Below, piece after piece: positions 43,066 to 50,797 of a stretch of 64,000 nucleotides of DNA. The DNA is from Streptomyces sp. NBC_01481 (GTDB lineage: Bacteria > Actinomycetota > Actinomycetes > Streptomycetales > Streptomycetaceae). The stretch covers positions 682,001 through 746,000 of the forward strand of contig NZ_JAPEPT010000005.1 in assembly GCF_026339995.1 (NCBI RefSeq), read 5' to 3'. Under the pieces are notes generated by a model that was not told where the DNA came from, made no database searches, and saw only the letters and a list, made by a program, of their open reading frames with translations. How positions within the stretch are numbered: the first letter of the stretch is position 1; the number at the start of each line of letters is the position of its first letter. Both the position numbers and the translations under genes were made by a program.

Positions 43066-43547
43066 TGTCGCCGACGTTCGGCAAGTGCTACGACCCGAAC
43101 GGCACCACCTACGGGATACCGACCTACCCATGGCGCTTTGCCCCCGACGGCTACGCCACCCGGCGCCAGCTCCGGGCCCGCGGGTTACGGCCGGGCGGGC
43201 AGCCGGTCGCCGCGCAGGTGATGCGCCGCTGTCGGGGCCGCAAGTCGGGCGCGCTGGTCGCCTACCTGTACCGCATCGACCGGGCCAAACCGGTCCGGCC
43301 GATGACGCCCGCCAAGCTGGCTGCGCTCGACCGAGCTATGGCCGCGCGCCGCTGGTGCCCCGCCTGCCGGACCGATGCCGGGTACTGCATTCCGACCTCG
43401 CTCGGCATGTGCGTCACCTGCGCTTATCCCGAGGAACAGCGCACCGCCGTAAGTGCACGACAGGGCCCGACCGCTCACCTCTCACAGCGTCGGCTGGGCC
43501 CGTCATCCCTCACCTCTGGAAGGAAGTTCAGTGAATCACCCCGATGA
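43065..43547 (+). CDS. RRQRL-type zinc-binding protein
   Basis: The 160-aa protein starts 'MSPTFGKCYDPNGTTYGIPT' and contains 'ATRRQLRARGLRPGG', the RRQxL motif. Cysteine pairs 'WCPACRTDAGYC' and 'GMCVTCAYPEE' probably bind zinc. Such proteins are encoded immediately before the translocase gene in actinomycete elements; their role is unknown. Its 3' end overlaps the start of the translocase gene by 17 nt. Confidence 0.82.
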   Translation: MSPTFGKCYDPNGTTYGIPTYPWRFAPDGYATRRQLRARGLRPGGQPVAAQVMRRCRGRKSGALVAYLYRIDRAKPVRPMTPAKLAALDRAMAARRWCPACRTDAGYCIPTSLGMCVTCAYPEEQRTAVSARQGPTAHLSQRRLGPSSLTSGRKFSESPR

Positions 43548-45774
43548 CGAGAACGAACTGTTCAACCGGCTGGAAGCCGAGATGGACGTCGATTCCCCGG
43601 GCGAGGTAGTCGACCTGGACAAGGCGCGGTCGGCCCGTACGGAGTCGGCCGACTCCGAGTCCGGCCGGTCGCCCGACCCGGGTGCCAACTCGCAGCCGAC
43701 CGAGTCGGCCGACTGGGACCCCGAGCAGTCGGACGACTCCCGCCCGACCCTGGTGGACCGCGCCGAGCCGACTGTGTCGGGTCCGGGTCTGCTCGACCGG
43801 ATCAAAGGCTCGAAGCGCCTCGACGTTATCCCGGTGTGGATGAAGTCGGTTGCGGAGTTCAAGGACGGAGTGAAGTGGCTGGCCGGGCATGCCTGGCACA
43901 CGGTCGCGTTCCATGCGGTGCGGGTGCCGGTCTTGTACGTGCCGAAGCTGATCTGGCGCTCCCCGCGCGGCCTGGCCAACGGGCTCGGACGGGTGGGTCG
44001 TTGGGCCGTGGATGCCGAGGGCGAGCCGCTGCGCCAGGCCGAGGCACGGCGCGAGAACTCCGAGCTGTATCTCAAGCTGTCCAAGCAGCGGGATCGCCGA
44101 GTGCGCCTGCGCATGCTCCTCACCATCCTGGGGGCCCTGTTCGGCCTGGGGATGGGCCTGTTCCTGGTCTTCGGCGCGGAGCCGTTGACGCAGGTCATTG
44201 CCACTGCGGTGGGCGTGCTCGGTTTGGGCGTGCTGGGTGCGCCGGCCGATGCGCCGCTGGCGATGCGGGCGGTCATCAAGACCGAGGTGCAGAAGCTGAC
44301 CAGCGACATTGTGGTCAAGGCGATGGCATCCATCGGCATCGGGCAGATCGCTTCCGCGGTCGCCAAGGGACTGGACGGGATCAAGTTCGCCGCTCCGATC
44401 ACCCGCGAAGGGCCGGGCTGGCGCGCCGACATCGACCTGCCGCTCGGGGTCACCGTCGCGGACGTCGCCGACCGGCGCGCCCGACTCGCTTCCGGGCTGC
44501 GTCGCCCGCTGGGCTGCGTGTGGGTGGATGCTGACCCGAACGAGCACGAGGGACGACTCATCCTGTGGGTCGGGGACCGGGACCTGTCCAAGACCGGCAA
44601 GGTCAAGTGGCAGCTCGCCGAGGCCAAGCGGCACGACATCTTCAAGCGCAACCCGTTCGGCATCGACCCGCGCGGACGTGACCAGTCGGTGCCGATGATC
44701 CAGCACAACGTGCTGGTCGGCTCGCTGCCCGGCCAGGGCAAGACCAGCGCCGTGCGGGTGCTGGCCTGCGGGGCGGCCCTTGACCCGTCGGTTGAACTGT
44801 GGCTGCACGAGAACAAGGGCACCGGTGACCTGGACGCCCTCGAATGCGTCTCGCACAGGTTCGTCTCCGGCATCGACGACGAGTCGATCAAGTACGCGGC
44901 CGACTCCCTCAAGGTGCTGCGCGAGGAAGTCATGCGCCGCGCCAAGGCGATCAAGATGCTGCCGCGGGACCTTTGCCCGGACAAGCGCATCACCCGGCAG
45001 ATCGCCGACAAGCGCTCGCTGAAGCTGTGGCCGCTGCTGGCCGTGTTCGACGAGTGCCAGAACCTGTTCGCCCACGCCAAGTACGGCAAGCAGTCAGGCG
45101 AGGATGCCGAGTTCATCATCAAGCTCGGCCGCGCGCTCGGTGTGATGCTGATCCTGGCCACCCAGCGGCCGGACAAGGACTCGCTGCCGACCGGGATCAG
45201 CGGCAACGTGTCCATCCGGTACTGCCTCAAAGTCGCAGGCCAGATCGAGAACGACATGATCCTCGGCACCAGCTCCTACAAGAACGGGGTGCGCGCCACC
45301 CAGTTCCGGCCCGAGATCGACGCCGGTAACGGCTACCTCGCAGGCGCGACCACCCTGCCGGTTGTGGTCCGCGCCGCCTACCTGGACACCTCCGACACCG
45401 AGAGGATTGCCCAGCGCGCCCTGGCGCTGCGCAAGGCGGCAGGCACCCTGTCCGGCATCGCGCTCGGACAGGACACCGATGCGGTCAAGGGCCCGTCGTA
45501 TGACCTGCTCGCCGACGTCGCCGCGGTCGTCCCGGTGAGCGAGGAGCGGGTGTGGAACGAGCGGATCGCAGCCCGCCTCGCGGAGCTGCGGCCGGAGGTC
45601 TACGGCGGCTGGAAGGGCGAGAACGTCACCTCCGCGCTCAAGCCGCACGGCATCAAGACCACCGGTGTCGCCGGAATGACGGACGACGGGGACCGCACCA
45701 CGAGGCGCGGCATCGTCCGCGCCGACCTCACCAAGGCAATCGCGGAGCGTGACGAAAACCGGGGCGCCGCCTAA
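43531..45774 (+). CDS. FtsK/SpoIIIE-type conjugal DNA translocase (TraB-like)
   Basis: The 747-aa protein from GTG 43531 (AAGGAAG upstream) has an acidic N-terminus and membrane segments around residues 195-240 ('LTILGALFGLGMGLFLVFGA', 'VIATAVGVLGLGVLGAP'). The motor domain has Walker A 'GSLPGQGKTSAVRVL' near 395, Walker B 'LAVFDECQNLF' near 505 and 'LILATQRPDKDSLPTGISGN' near 545. It is the TraB-type hexameric ATPase that moves double-stranded DNA between hyphae. The C-terminus ('VTSALKPHGIKTTGVAGMTD') fits a DNA-recognising winged helix. The repeats just downstream would be its substrate site. Confidence 0.88.
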   Translation: MNHPDDENELFNRLEAEMDVDSPGEVVDLDKARSARTESADSESGRSPDPGANSQPTESADWDPEQSDDSRPTLVDRAEPTVSGPGLLDRIKGSKRLDVIPVWMKSVAEFKDGVKWLAGHAWHTVAFHAVRVPVLYVPKLIWRSPRGLANGLGRVGRWAVDAEGEPLRQAEARRENSELYLKLSKQRDRRVRLRMLLTILGALFGLGMGLFLVFGAEPLTQVIATAVGVLGLGVLGAPADAPLAMRAVIKTEVQKLTSDIVVKAMASIGIGQIASAVAKGLDGIKFAAPITREGPGWRADIDLPLGVTVADVADRRARLASGLRRPLGCVWVDADPNEHEGRLILWVGDRDLSKTGKVKWQLAEAKRHDIFKRNPFGIDPRGRDQSVPMIQHNVLVGSLPGQGKTSAVRVLACGAALDPSVELWLHENKGTGDLDALECVSHRFVSGIDDESIKYAADSLKVLREEVMRRAKAIKMLPRDLCPDKRITRQIADKRSLKLWPLLAVFDECQNLFAHAKYGKQSGEDAEFIIKLGRALGVMLILATQRPDKDSLPTGISGNVSIRYCLKVAGQIENDMILGTSSYKNGVRATQFRPEIDAGNGYLAGATTLPVVVRAAYLDTSDTERIAQRALALRKAAGTLSGIALGQDTDAVKGPSYDLLADVAAVVPVSEERVWNERIAARLAELRPEVYGGWKGENVTSALKPHGIKTTGVAGMTDDGDRTTRRGIVRADLTKAIAERDENRGAA

Positions 45775-45786
45775 CCCCACAGGGCC

Positions 45787-45875
45787 GCTACCGGTAGCAA
45801 GGTGACCTGCTACCGGTAGCACCCCCGCTAGCACCCCAAACCGCACCCCACCAGCGATCTAGCGCATAGCACCCC
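45787..45875. repeat. candidate clt locus (translocase recognition repeats)
   Basis: Two copies of GCTACCGGTAGC (45787-45798, 45809-45820; centre-to-centre 22 bp) are followed by AGCACCCC at 45818, 45830 and 45868 and a variant CGCACCCC at 45842. TraB-type translocases recognise short direct repeats at a clt site, usually next to traB (family knowledge). This repeat block directly follows the translocase gene and contains no gene. Confidence 0.55.
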
Positions 45876-45914
45876 ACCAGCACAAACCCTCAAAACCGGC
45901 CTGGGAGGGCCCTG

Positions 45915-46166
45915 ATGACCCCCATCGCTGCTGCTATCGCCTGCCTACTCGTCGTCACGCTCTGTTATGCGGCGATGTGCGCGGGCAGCCCCTTCGGCCG
46001 CTGCCGCAAGTGCAACGGCTGGGGCTTCCAGATGAAGACCGACCGCAAGGGACAGCTCAAGCGCGGCAAGGACTGCCGCCGCTGCAAGGCCACCGGCCGC
46101 CGCATACGCATCGGCCGCTGGCTCTTCAACCGCGCCCAGCGGATCTACCGCGAAGGCACCCGCTGA
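45915..46166 (+). CDS. small membrane-anchored zinc-finger-like protein
   Basis: The 83-aa protein has an N-terminal hydrophobic segment ('MTPIAAAIACLLVVTLCYAA') and then 'CRKCNGWGFQMK' and 'CRRCKATGRRIRIGRW'. The paired CxxCxG-type motifs resemble DnaJ zinc fingers. It opens a run of three small membrane proteins after the candidate clt. Function is unknown; it may be a Spd-type transfer helper. Confidence 0.72.
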   Translation: MTPIAAAIACLLVVTLCYAAMCAGSPFGRCRKCNGWGFQMKTDRKGQLKRGKDCRRCKATGRRIRIGRWLFNRAQRIYREGTR

Positions 46167-46202
46167 CCACCCCGCCCAACATCCCGAAAGGAGGTTCCGC
46201 GC

Positions 46203-46391
46203 ATGGCCGTCACCGTCTCGCTCGTGGCCCTGTTCGGACTGGTCCTGTTCTTCCTGCTCCGCTCCAAGACCCTCGGCTACGGAGCCGCGTTCGTCGCCGC
46301 GATGTTCGGCTTCTTCCTCGCCTCCACCGGCGCCGCCGGACCCATCAACCAACTGGCCACGGCGTTCATCAGTGCCGTCGGCGACCTGTAG
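46203..46391 (+). CDS. small membrane protein, 62 aa
   Basis: It is almost wholly hydrophobic: 'VTVSLVALFGLVLFFLL' then 'GYGAAFVAAMFGFFLASTGA', two membrane helices. A strong AAAGGAGG lies upstream of ATG 46203. It sits among other membrane genes of the transfer block, as SpdB-like proteins do in Streptomyces plasmids. No specific function can be assigned. Confidence 0.72.
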   Translation: MAVTVSLVALFGLVLFFLLRSKTLGYGAAFVAAMFGFFLASTGAAGPINQLATAFISAVGDL

Positions 46392-46401
46392 AGGAGCGAC
46401 C

Positions 46402-47013
46402 GTGAACGAACCCATCGTCGCCCGCCACTGGCTCGCGGTCATCGCGCCCAAAGCTGGCCCTGCGCTCGCCACCTCCACCGTGCTGATCCTGGCCCGGATT
46501 TGGAACGCGAATGGGGCCGAACACTCCGTCGGCAACGCCGCGTTGATGACCGTGCTGGCCACCGGCGCGGCGGCCGCGGGCGCCTGCGCCTCAGTCGGCC
46601 GCGCCGGAGACAGCACCATCGCCGGAACCGCGTTCGCCGCCTCCGGAGGGCTCGCCCTCGCCGGGGTCGCCGGATACGCCGACGGCATCTCCCTGCCGCT
46701 GCTGCTCTGGGTCCTCGCCACCGCCATCGCCTACGGGCTCGCGGCCCGCTACTGGCGCACCGACCGCCGCGAGAGCGTCGCGTACGAGCGGCGCACCATC
46801 GAGCGGCGTGAGGAGCACGCGCACCTCGAGCGGGTGGAAGCGCTGCGCGCCGGAGCGCAGATCGAGGTGGCCCGCTCCGGTGCCGCCTACGCCGAAGCCC
46901 TCGCCACCGCGCTCATCACCCGCGCAGCGCTGCCCGGCTTCGACCCTGCCGCGCTCACCAAAGCTGGGCTCCCGCAGCTCCCGAGTGGCTGCGAAGAGCA
47001 GGAGGCGCGGTGA
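46402..47013 (+). CDS. membrane protein of the transfer block
   Basis: The 203-aa protein from GTG 46402 (GAGGAG upstream) has four hydrophobic segments in its first 120 residues ('AGPALATSTVLILARIW', 'ALMTVLATGAAAAGACASVG', 'AFAASGGLALAGVAGYA', 'LPLLLWVLATAIAYGLAARY'). A charged helix ('RRTIERREEHAHLERVEALR') follows. The layout resembles Spd membrane proteins. Its stop overlaps the GTG of the DpdA-like gene. Confidence 0.75.
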   Translation: MNEPIVARHWLAVIAPKAGPALATSTVLILARIWNANGAEHSVGNAALMTVLATGAAAAGACASVGRAGDSTIAGTAFAASGGLALAGVAGYADGISLPLLLWVLATAIAYGLAARYWRTDRRESVAYERRTIERREEHAHLERVEALRAGAQIEVARSGAAYAEALATALITRAALPGFDPAALTKAGLPQLPSGCEEQEAR

Positions 47014-47804
47014 GGTTCTACCTGACCACCCACAAACGACACTGGGTCCGCCTCACCCACAGGCCGCTGTTCTTGAAGTCGGAGCACTTCGCGGTAGCGC
47101 GCACCCTGCCCGAAGCGCTCGGCCCCTACGCGGTGGACTCCGGCGGCTTCTCGGAGCTCCAGCGCCATGGCCGCTGGACGCGTACCCCGCGCCAGTACAT
47201 CGGCGACCTGCGCCGCATATGGGAGCACGTCGGCCCGTTCGACTGGGCCGCCCCGCAGGACTGGATGTGTGAGGACCTCATCATCCACGGCGGCACCGTC
47301 AAAGGGCAGCGCTTCGTCGGCACGCATCTGAATGTCGACGAGCACCAGCGCCGAACCGTCGCCAACTTCCTCGAACTGCGCTCCCTGGCCCCAGAGTTGC
47401 GAATAATCCCCGTTCTACAAGGCCGCAAGGTCCCGGAGTATGAGCACTGCCTGGAGCTGTATGAGAAGGCCGGGGTCGACCTGAAGCGCGAGCCGACCGT
47501 GGGCCTGGGCTCGGTCTGCCGCCTGCAGTCCACCCGCGAGGGCGCGGCCATCGTCACCGCCATGGCCGCCCACGGCCTCAAGCTGCACGGGTTCGGTTTC
47601 AAGACCCTCGGTCTGGCCAGAGTCGGCCACCTGCTCGCCTCCGCCGACTCTGCGGCCTGGAGCTCCCACGCCCGCTACCGGCCCCCGCTGCCTGGCCACC
47701 CACACAAGAACTGCGCCAACTGCCTTCCCTACGCCCTCGCCTGGCGCGAGCGCGTCATCAACGCCCTGCCGCCCTGGCAGCAACCCACCCTCGACGCCGC
47801 GTAA
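47010..47804 (+). CDS. DpdA-like (queuine tRNA-ribosyltransferase superfamily) protein
   Basis: The 264-aa protein has features of TGT-fold enzymes: 'YAVDSGGFSELQRHGRW' with an early acidic residue, 'WAAPQDWMCED', 'HLNVDEHQRRTV', 'RIIPVLQGRKVPEYE', 'GLGSVCRLQSTREG', and 'LHGFGFKTLGL'. It ends with 'HPHKNCANCLPYAL', a cysteine pair that could bind metal. Related proteins in actinomycete elements are annotated as DpdA-family, which exchange guanine for a 7-deazaguanine in DNA. Accessory synthesis genes are not present nearby, so a DNA-modification role is unproven. It is coupled to the preceding membrane-protein gene. Confidence 0.68.
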   Translation: MRFYLTTHKRHWVRLTHRPLFLKSEHFAVARTLPEALGPYAVDSGGFSELQRHGRWTRTPRQYIGDLRRIWEHVGPFDWAAPQDWMCEDLIIHGGTVKGQRFVGTHLNVDEHQRRTVANFLELRSLAPELRIIPVLQGRKVPEYEHCLELYEKAGVDLKREPTVGLGSVCRLQSTREGAAIVTAMAAHGLKLHGFGFKTLGLARVGHLLASADSAAWSSHARYRPPLPGHPHKNCANCLPYALAWRERVINALPPWQQPTLDAA

Positions 47805-47829
47805 CCCGTTCACCGAACTGGAGAGAAAC

Positions 47830-48465
47830 GTGTTCGAACTCCGCATCATCTGCGACCCCGCCGACACCGACCGCATCACGACCGCGCTGAACGGCCTCTT
47901 CGACACCGGTTCCGTGCGTCGCCTGCCGTCCCGGCACACGGACATGGACCGGCTGTACGTCACCGCCGACCACCGCGCCAGCCATGAAGACTGCACCGTC
48001 TGCGGCGGTGAAGGAACGAGCCTCTGGTTCACGCCCGAGGGGACTGAGGAAACGCGTCCCTGCACCGGCATCCCGTATGAAGACATGCTCGCGGCCGGTC
48101 TCATCCGCCGCAACGGCAAAGCCGCCCGCCCGTACGTCGACGCCGACCCGAAGCTGAGCCCGTGGCCGAGCCCGGAAACCGCATACGCCACCGCGCCGTG
48201 CATCTCCATCGAGATCGGGTGGACCGCGTACCACGCCGTCGGGCGTCCGACCGGTGCCCTGCTCGGGCGGGAGTTCTGGCTTCGCAAGGCCGCGGTACTG
48301 GACCGCATCGCCCTCGGGGACCAGGCCGGAGAGGGGTTCGGCGACGCATGCGAGGCCGCCACCGAAGCGGCCCGCCACCTGCTCGACATCGACCGCGCCG
48401 AGGGCATCGCCGACCCGCGCGGCTACGTGCGCCAGCAGTACGCCCAATGGGCTGAGAACCAGTAG
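47830..48465 (+). CDS. hypothetical AICE protein, 211 aa
   Basis: I do not recognise a family. The N-terminal part 'VFELRIICDPADTDRITTAL' through 'RRLPSRHTDMDRLYVTADH' looks like a small alpha/beta domain. It is followed by a CxxCxGxG motif ('DCTVCGGEGTSLWF'), a short zinc-finger-like element, and a helical C-terminal half ('ACEAATEAARHLLDIDRAEG'). It precedes the replication genes and is followed by leader stem-loop copy 2. Confidence 0.65.
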   Translation: MFELRIICDPADTDRITTALNGLFDTGSVRRLPSRHTDMDRLYVTADHRASHEDCTVCGGEGTSLWFTPEGTEETRPCTGIPYEDMLAAGLIRRNGKAARPYVDADPKLSPWPSPETAYATAPCISIEIGWTAYHAVGRPTGALLGREFWLRKAAVLDRIALGDQAGEGFGDACEAATEAARHLLDIDRAEGIADPRGYVRQQYAQWAENQ

Positions 48466-48470
48466 CAACG

Positions 48471-48513
48471 CCGCGGCGGCGGGACTCCCCAGCAAGGTCG
48501 CCCGCCGCCGCGG
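48471..48513 (+). ncRNA. leader stem-loop, copy 2
   Basis: CCGCGGCGGCGGG (48471-48483) pairs perfectly with CCCGCCGCCGCGG (48501-48513) around the same 17-nt loop as copy 1. The closing pair that is A-T in copy 1 is G-C here. It ends 42 nt before the primase-polymerase ATG. Confidence 0.5.
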
Positions 48514-48555
48514 TTCTCCCCGCTCCGTCCAAAGACAGAACAGGAGATCCCCAGG

Positions 48556-49452
48556 ATGCCTCAACCCGAACGCTCCGCGCTGCACCAGGCCGCGCAGGAT
48601 GTCGCCGCCCGCGGCTGGCACGTCTTCCCCCTCATCCCGGGCGACAAGCGCCCGGCAATCCGTGATTGGGCCGAGCGCGCCACGACCGACCCCGAGCGCA
48701 TCGCCCGGTGCTGGGCTCATGCGCCGTACAACATCGGCATCGCCACCGGCCCGTCCCGGCTGGTCGTCGTCGACCTGGACATGCCCAAGACCCCCGACGA
48801 CACCCCGCCGGCCGATTGGGCTGCCCACGGCGTCGCCAACGGCGCCGACGTACTGAAGGTGCTGTGCGACCAGCACGGACAGCCTTACCCCAGCACCACC
48901 TACACCGTCCGGACGTGGAGTGGCGGGACGCACCTGTACTTCGCCGCCCCTGAGGGTGAGGAACTGCGCAACACCACCGGCGACAGCAGCACAGGGCTCG
49001 GCTGGAAGGTGGACACCCGAGCCGTCGGCGGACTCGTCGTCGCCGCGGGCAGCAGCTTCGGCGGCCGTCCCTACACGGTTGTTGACGAGGCTCCGGTGCA
49101 GCCGTTGCCGGGCTGGCTGCTGGAGTTGCTGCGCCCGGCGCCGCTGCCGCCGCAAAAGCCCGTTATGGTCACGCTCGCTTCCGACCGGTGCGGCAAGTGG
49201 CTGCGGGCAGCGATCAACGGGGAGTTGGAGCGGGTCACCCGCGCCCAGGAAGGCGAGCGCAACACCGCGCTCTACATCGCCGCGGTCGCCCTCGGGCAGT
49301 TGGTCGCCGGGGGAGCACTCGGGGAGGCCGAGGTCACCGAGTGGCTCACCGCCGCCGCGCTCCAGACCGGGCAGAGCGAGCGTGAAGCCCGGCGCACCAT
49401 CGCCTCCGGCCTGCGGGCCGGAGCCAAGCGCCCCCGGACGGTCGCGGCATGA
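48556..49452 (+). CDS. bifunctional DNA primase/polymerase (prim-pol)
   Basis: The 298-aa protein has the prim-pol fold: 'RGWHVFPLIPGDKRPAI' with the early basic motif, the metal-binding 'LVVVDLDMPKTPDD' (DxD) near residue 73, and 'SGGTHLYFAAPEGEE' near residue 120 with the catalytic histidine. The C-terminal helical part ('GERNTALYIAAVALGQLVAG') is typical of element-borne prim-pols. It primes DNA synthesis for the element. Its stop overlaps the start of the helicase gene (ATGA), so they form a replication module. Confidence 0.88.
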   Translation: MPQPERSALHQAAQDVAARGWHVFPLIPGDKRPAIRDWAERATTDPERIARCWAHAPYNIGIATGPSRLVVVDLDMPKTPDDTPPADWAAHGVANGADVLKVLCDQHGQPYPSTTYTVRTWSGGTHLYFAAPEGEELRNTTGDSSTGLGWKVDTRAVGGLVVAAGSSFGGRPYTVVDEAPVQPLPGWLLELLRPAPLPPQKPVMVTLASDRCGKWLRAAINGELERVTRAQEGERNTALYIAAVALGQLVAGGALGEAEVTEWLTAAALQTGQSEREARRTIASGLRAGAKRPRTVAA

Positions 49453-50606
49453 GTACCAACCCGATTCCCCCGCTGCACCTCTACTCCGTTCCCAGCGACC
49501 TGCAGACCCCCGCCGCAGCACCCGTGAAGCGGGAGCGGCCCCGGACCTCGTGGACTGCGGACCAGCTCATGGCCGCGCACTTCCCGGAGCCGAAATGGGC
49601 CGTCCCCGGCATCCTCGCCGAAGGCGTCAGCCTGCTCGCCGGACCGCCCAAGGTTGGCAAGTCCTGGCTCTCCCTGGGACTTGGCCTCGCGGTCGCCGCC
49701 GGGGGCATGGCGTTCGACTCGGTACCCGTCCAGGGCGGCCCGGTTCTCTACCTCGCGCTGGAGGACACTCCGCGCCGTCTTCAGACCCGCATGGGCAAGC
49801 TGCTGGGCGGACAGAAAGCACCGGCCGGTCTGACCCTGGTGACCGAGTGCCCGCCCTTCCCCCAGGGCGGAAGCGAGGCCATCGCCGCATGGCTGGAGCG
49901 CAACCCGGACGCACGCATGGTCGTCATCGACGTGTTCGCCAAAATGCGCGGACAAGCACCGCAAGGCGTGTCCGCCTACGACGCGGACTACGTCGCCGTC
50001 GGCTACGCCAAGCGGCTCGCGGACCACTACGGCATCGCCGTCGTCCTGGTCCACCACGTCCGCAAGATGGCCTCCGAGGACTTCCTCACCGAGGTCTCTG
50101 GCACCAACGGCATCGCAGGTGCGGCCGACGCGACGCTCGTACTCAAGCGGGCCCGCGGGCAGGCCGACGGCATCCTCCACGTCACCGGACGCGACGTGAA
50201 CGAAGCCGAATACGCGCTCCAGTTCCAAGACGCCTCCGGCGCCTGGCACTTGCTCGACGGGCCCGTCTCGGACCACACCGTGAGCGACACCCGCGCAGCC
50301 ATCCTGCGCCACGTCCGCTCCAACCCCGGAGCCAAGCCCAAGGACATCGCCGAAGCCCTGCCGGACGCCGACGCGGACACCGTGCGCCGCACCTGCTCGC
50401 GCATGGCCGCAGACGGACAGCTCGCCAAAGACGCGGGCGGCCGGTACTACCCGGACACCGACACCCGGACACAGGCCATCCAGGAGGTGTCCCAGCTGTC
50501 CGACTGTCCGGTTGACTCACCTGACCTGGGAAAACGAACCGGACAGTCAGAACCGGGACTGTCCGGGCTGTCCGGCTCGAACGAAGCTGAGAGGGGGGCG
50601 CTATGA
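49449..50606 (+). CDS. RepA-like AAA ATPase, replicative helicase
   Basis: The 385-aa protein has a RecA-fold ATPase: Walker A 'LLAGPPKVGKSWLSL' near residue 63, Walker B 'ARMVVIDVFAKM' near 155, and 'VVLVHHVRKMASED' near 200, matching hexameric RepA/DnaB-like helicases. A C-terminal winged helix ('KPKDIAEALPDADADTVRRT') follows. The last 40 residues ('EVSQLSDCPVDSPDLGKRTG...') are low-complexity and encoded by the repeated octamer block that recurs three times elsewhere in the element. The stop overlaps xis. Confidence 0.85.
   Translation: MSTNPIPPLHLYSVPSDLQTPAAAPVKRERPRTSWTADQLMAAHFPEPKWAVPGILAEGVSLLAGPPKVGKSWLSLGLGLAVAAGGMAFDSVPVQGGPVLYLALEDTPRRLQTRMGKLLGGQKAPAGLTLVTECPPFPQGGSEAIAAWLERNPDARMVVIDVFAKMRGQAPQGVSAYDADYVAVGYAKRLADHYGIAVVLVHHVRKMASEDFLTEVSGTNGIAGAADATLVLKRARGQADGILHVTGRDVNEAEYALQFQDASGAWHLLDGPVSDHTVSDTRAAILRHVRSNPGAKPKDIAEALPDADADTVRRTCSRMAADGQLAKDAGGRYYPDTDTRTQAIQEVSQLSDCPVDSPDLGKRTGQSEPGLSGLSGSNEAERGAL
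50486..50578 (-). repeat. rep-end repeat module, copy D (inside the helicase gene)
   Basis: Read on the minus strand it runs GAGCCGGACAGCCCGGACAG to CGGACAGCTGGGACACC, matching copies A-C with the same octamer order and nearly the same length. It lies in the 3' coding end of the helicase gene; the palindrome part is absent here. Confidence 0.8.
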
Positions 50607-50797
50607 GCGTCCGCGCGATGGACGAGAAGCTGACCATTGCCGAGGTCATAGCCAATCTCAAGGTTGCCCCTTCGACCTTCTACAGGTGGCGCCAACTTGG
50701 TAAGGCGCCCCGCTCGATCAAGCTGCCGAACGGTGACGTGCGGATCCGCCGATCCGAATACGAGCGATGGCTGACGGAGCGGGAGGACGCTGCGTGA
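50603..50797 (+). CDS. xis: excisionase-type HTH protein (Xis)
   Basis: This 64-aa MerR/excisionase-like protein reads 'LTIAEVIANLKVAPSTFYRW' and 'KLPNGDVRIRRSEYERWLTE', a winged-helix DNA-binding fold. It lies between the replication genes and int with 4-nt overlaps on both sides, the standard place of xis in AICEs. It should bind att sites and direct the integrase towards excision. Confidence 0.88.
   Translation: MSVRAMDEKLTIAEVIANLKVAPSTFYRWRQLGKAPRSIKLPNGDVRIRRSEYERWLTEREDAA

Noticed and set aside
43528..45269. Long minus-strand open frames opposite the translocase gene
   Set aside because: They are antisense shadows caused by high GC; the plus strand has all ATPase motifs.
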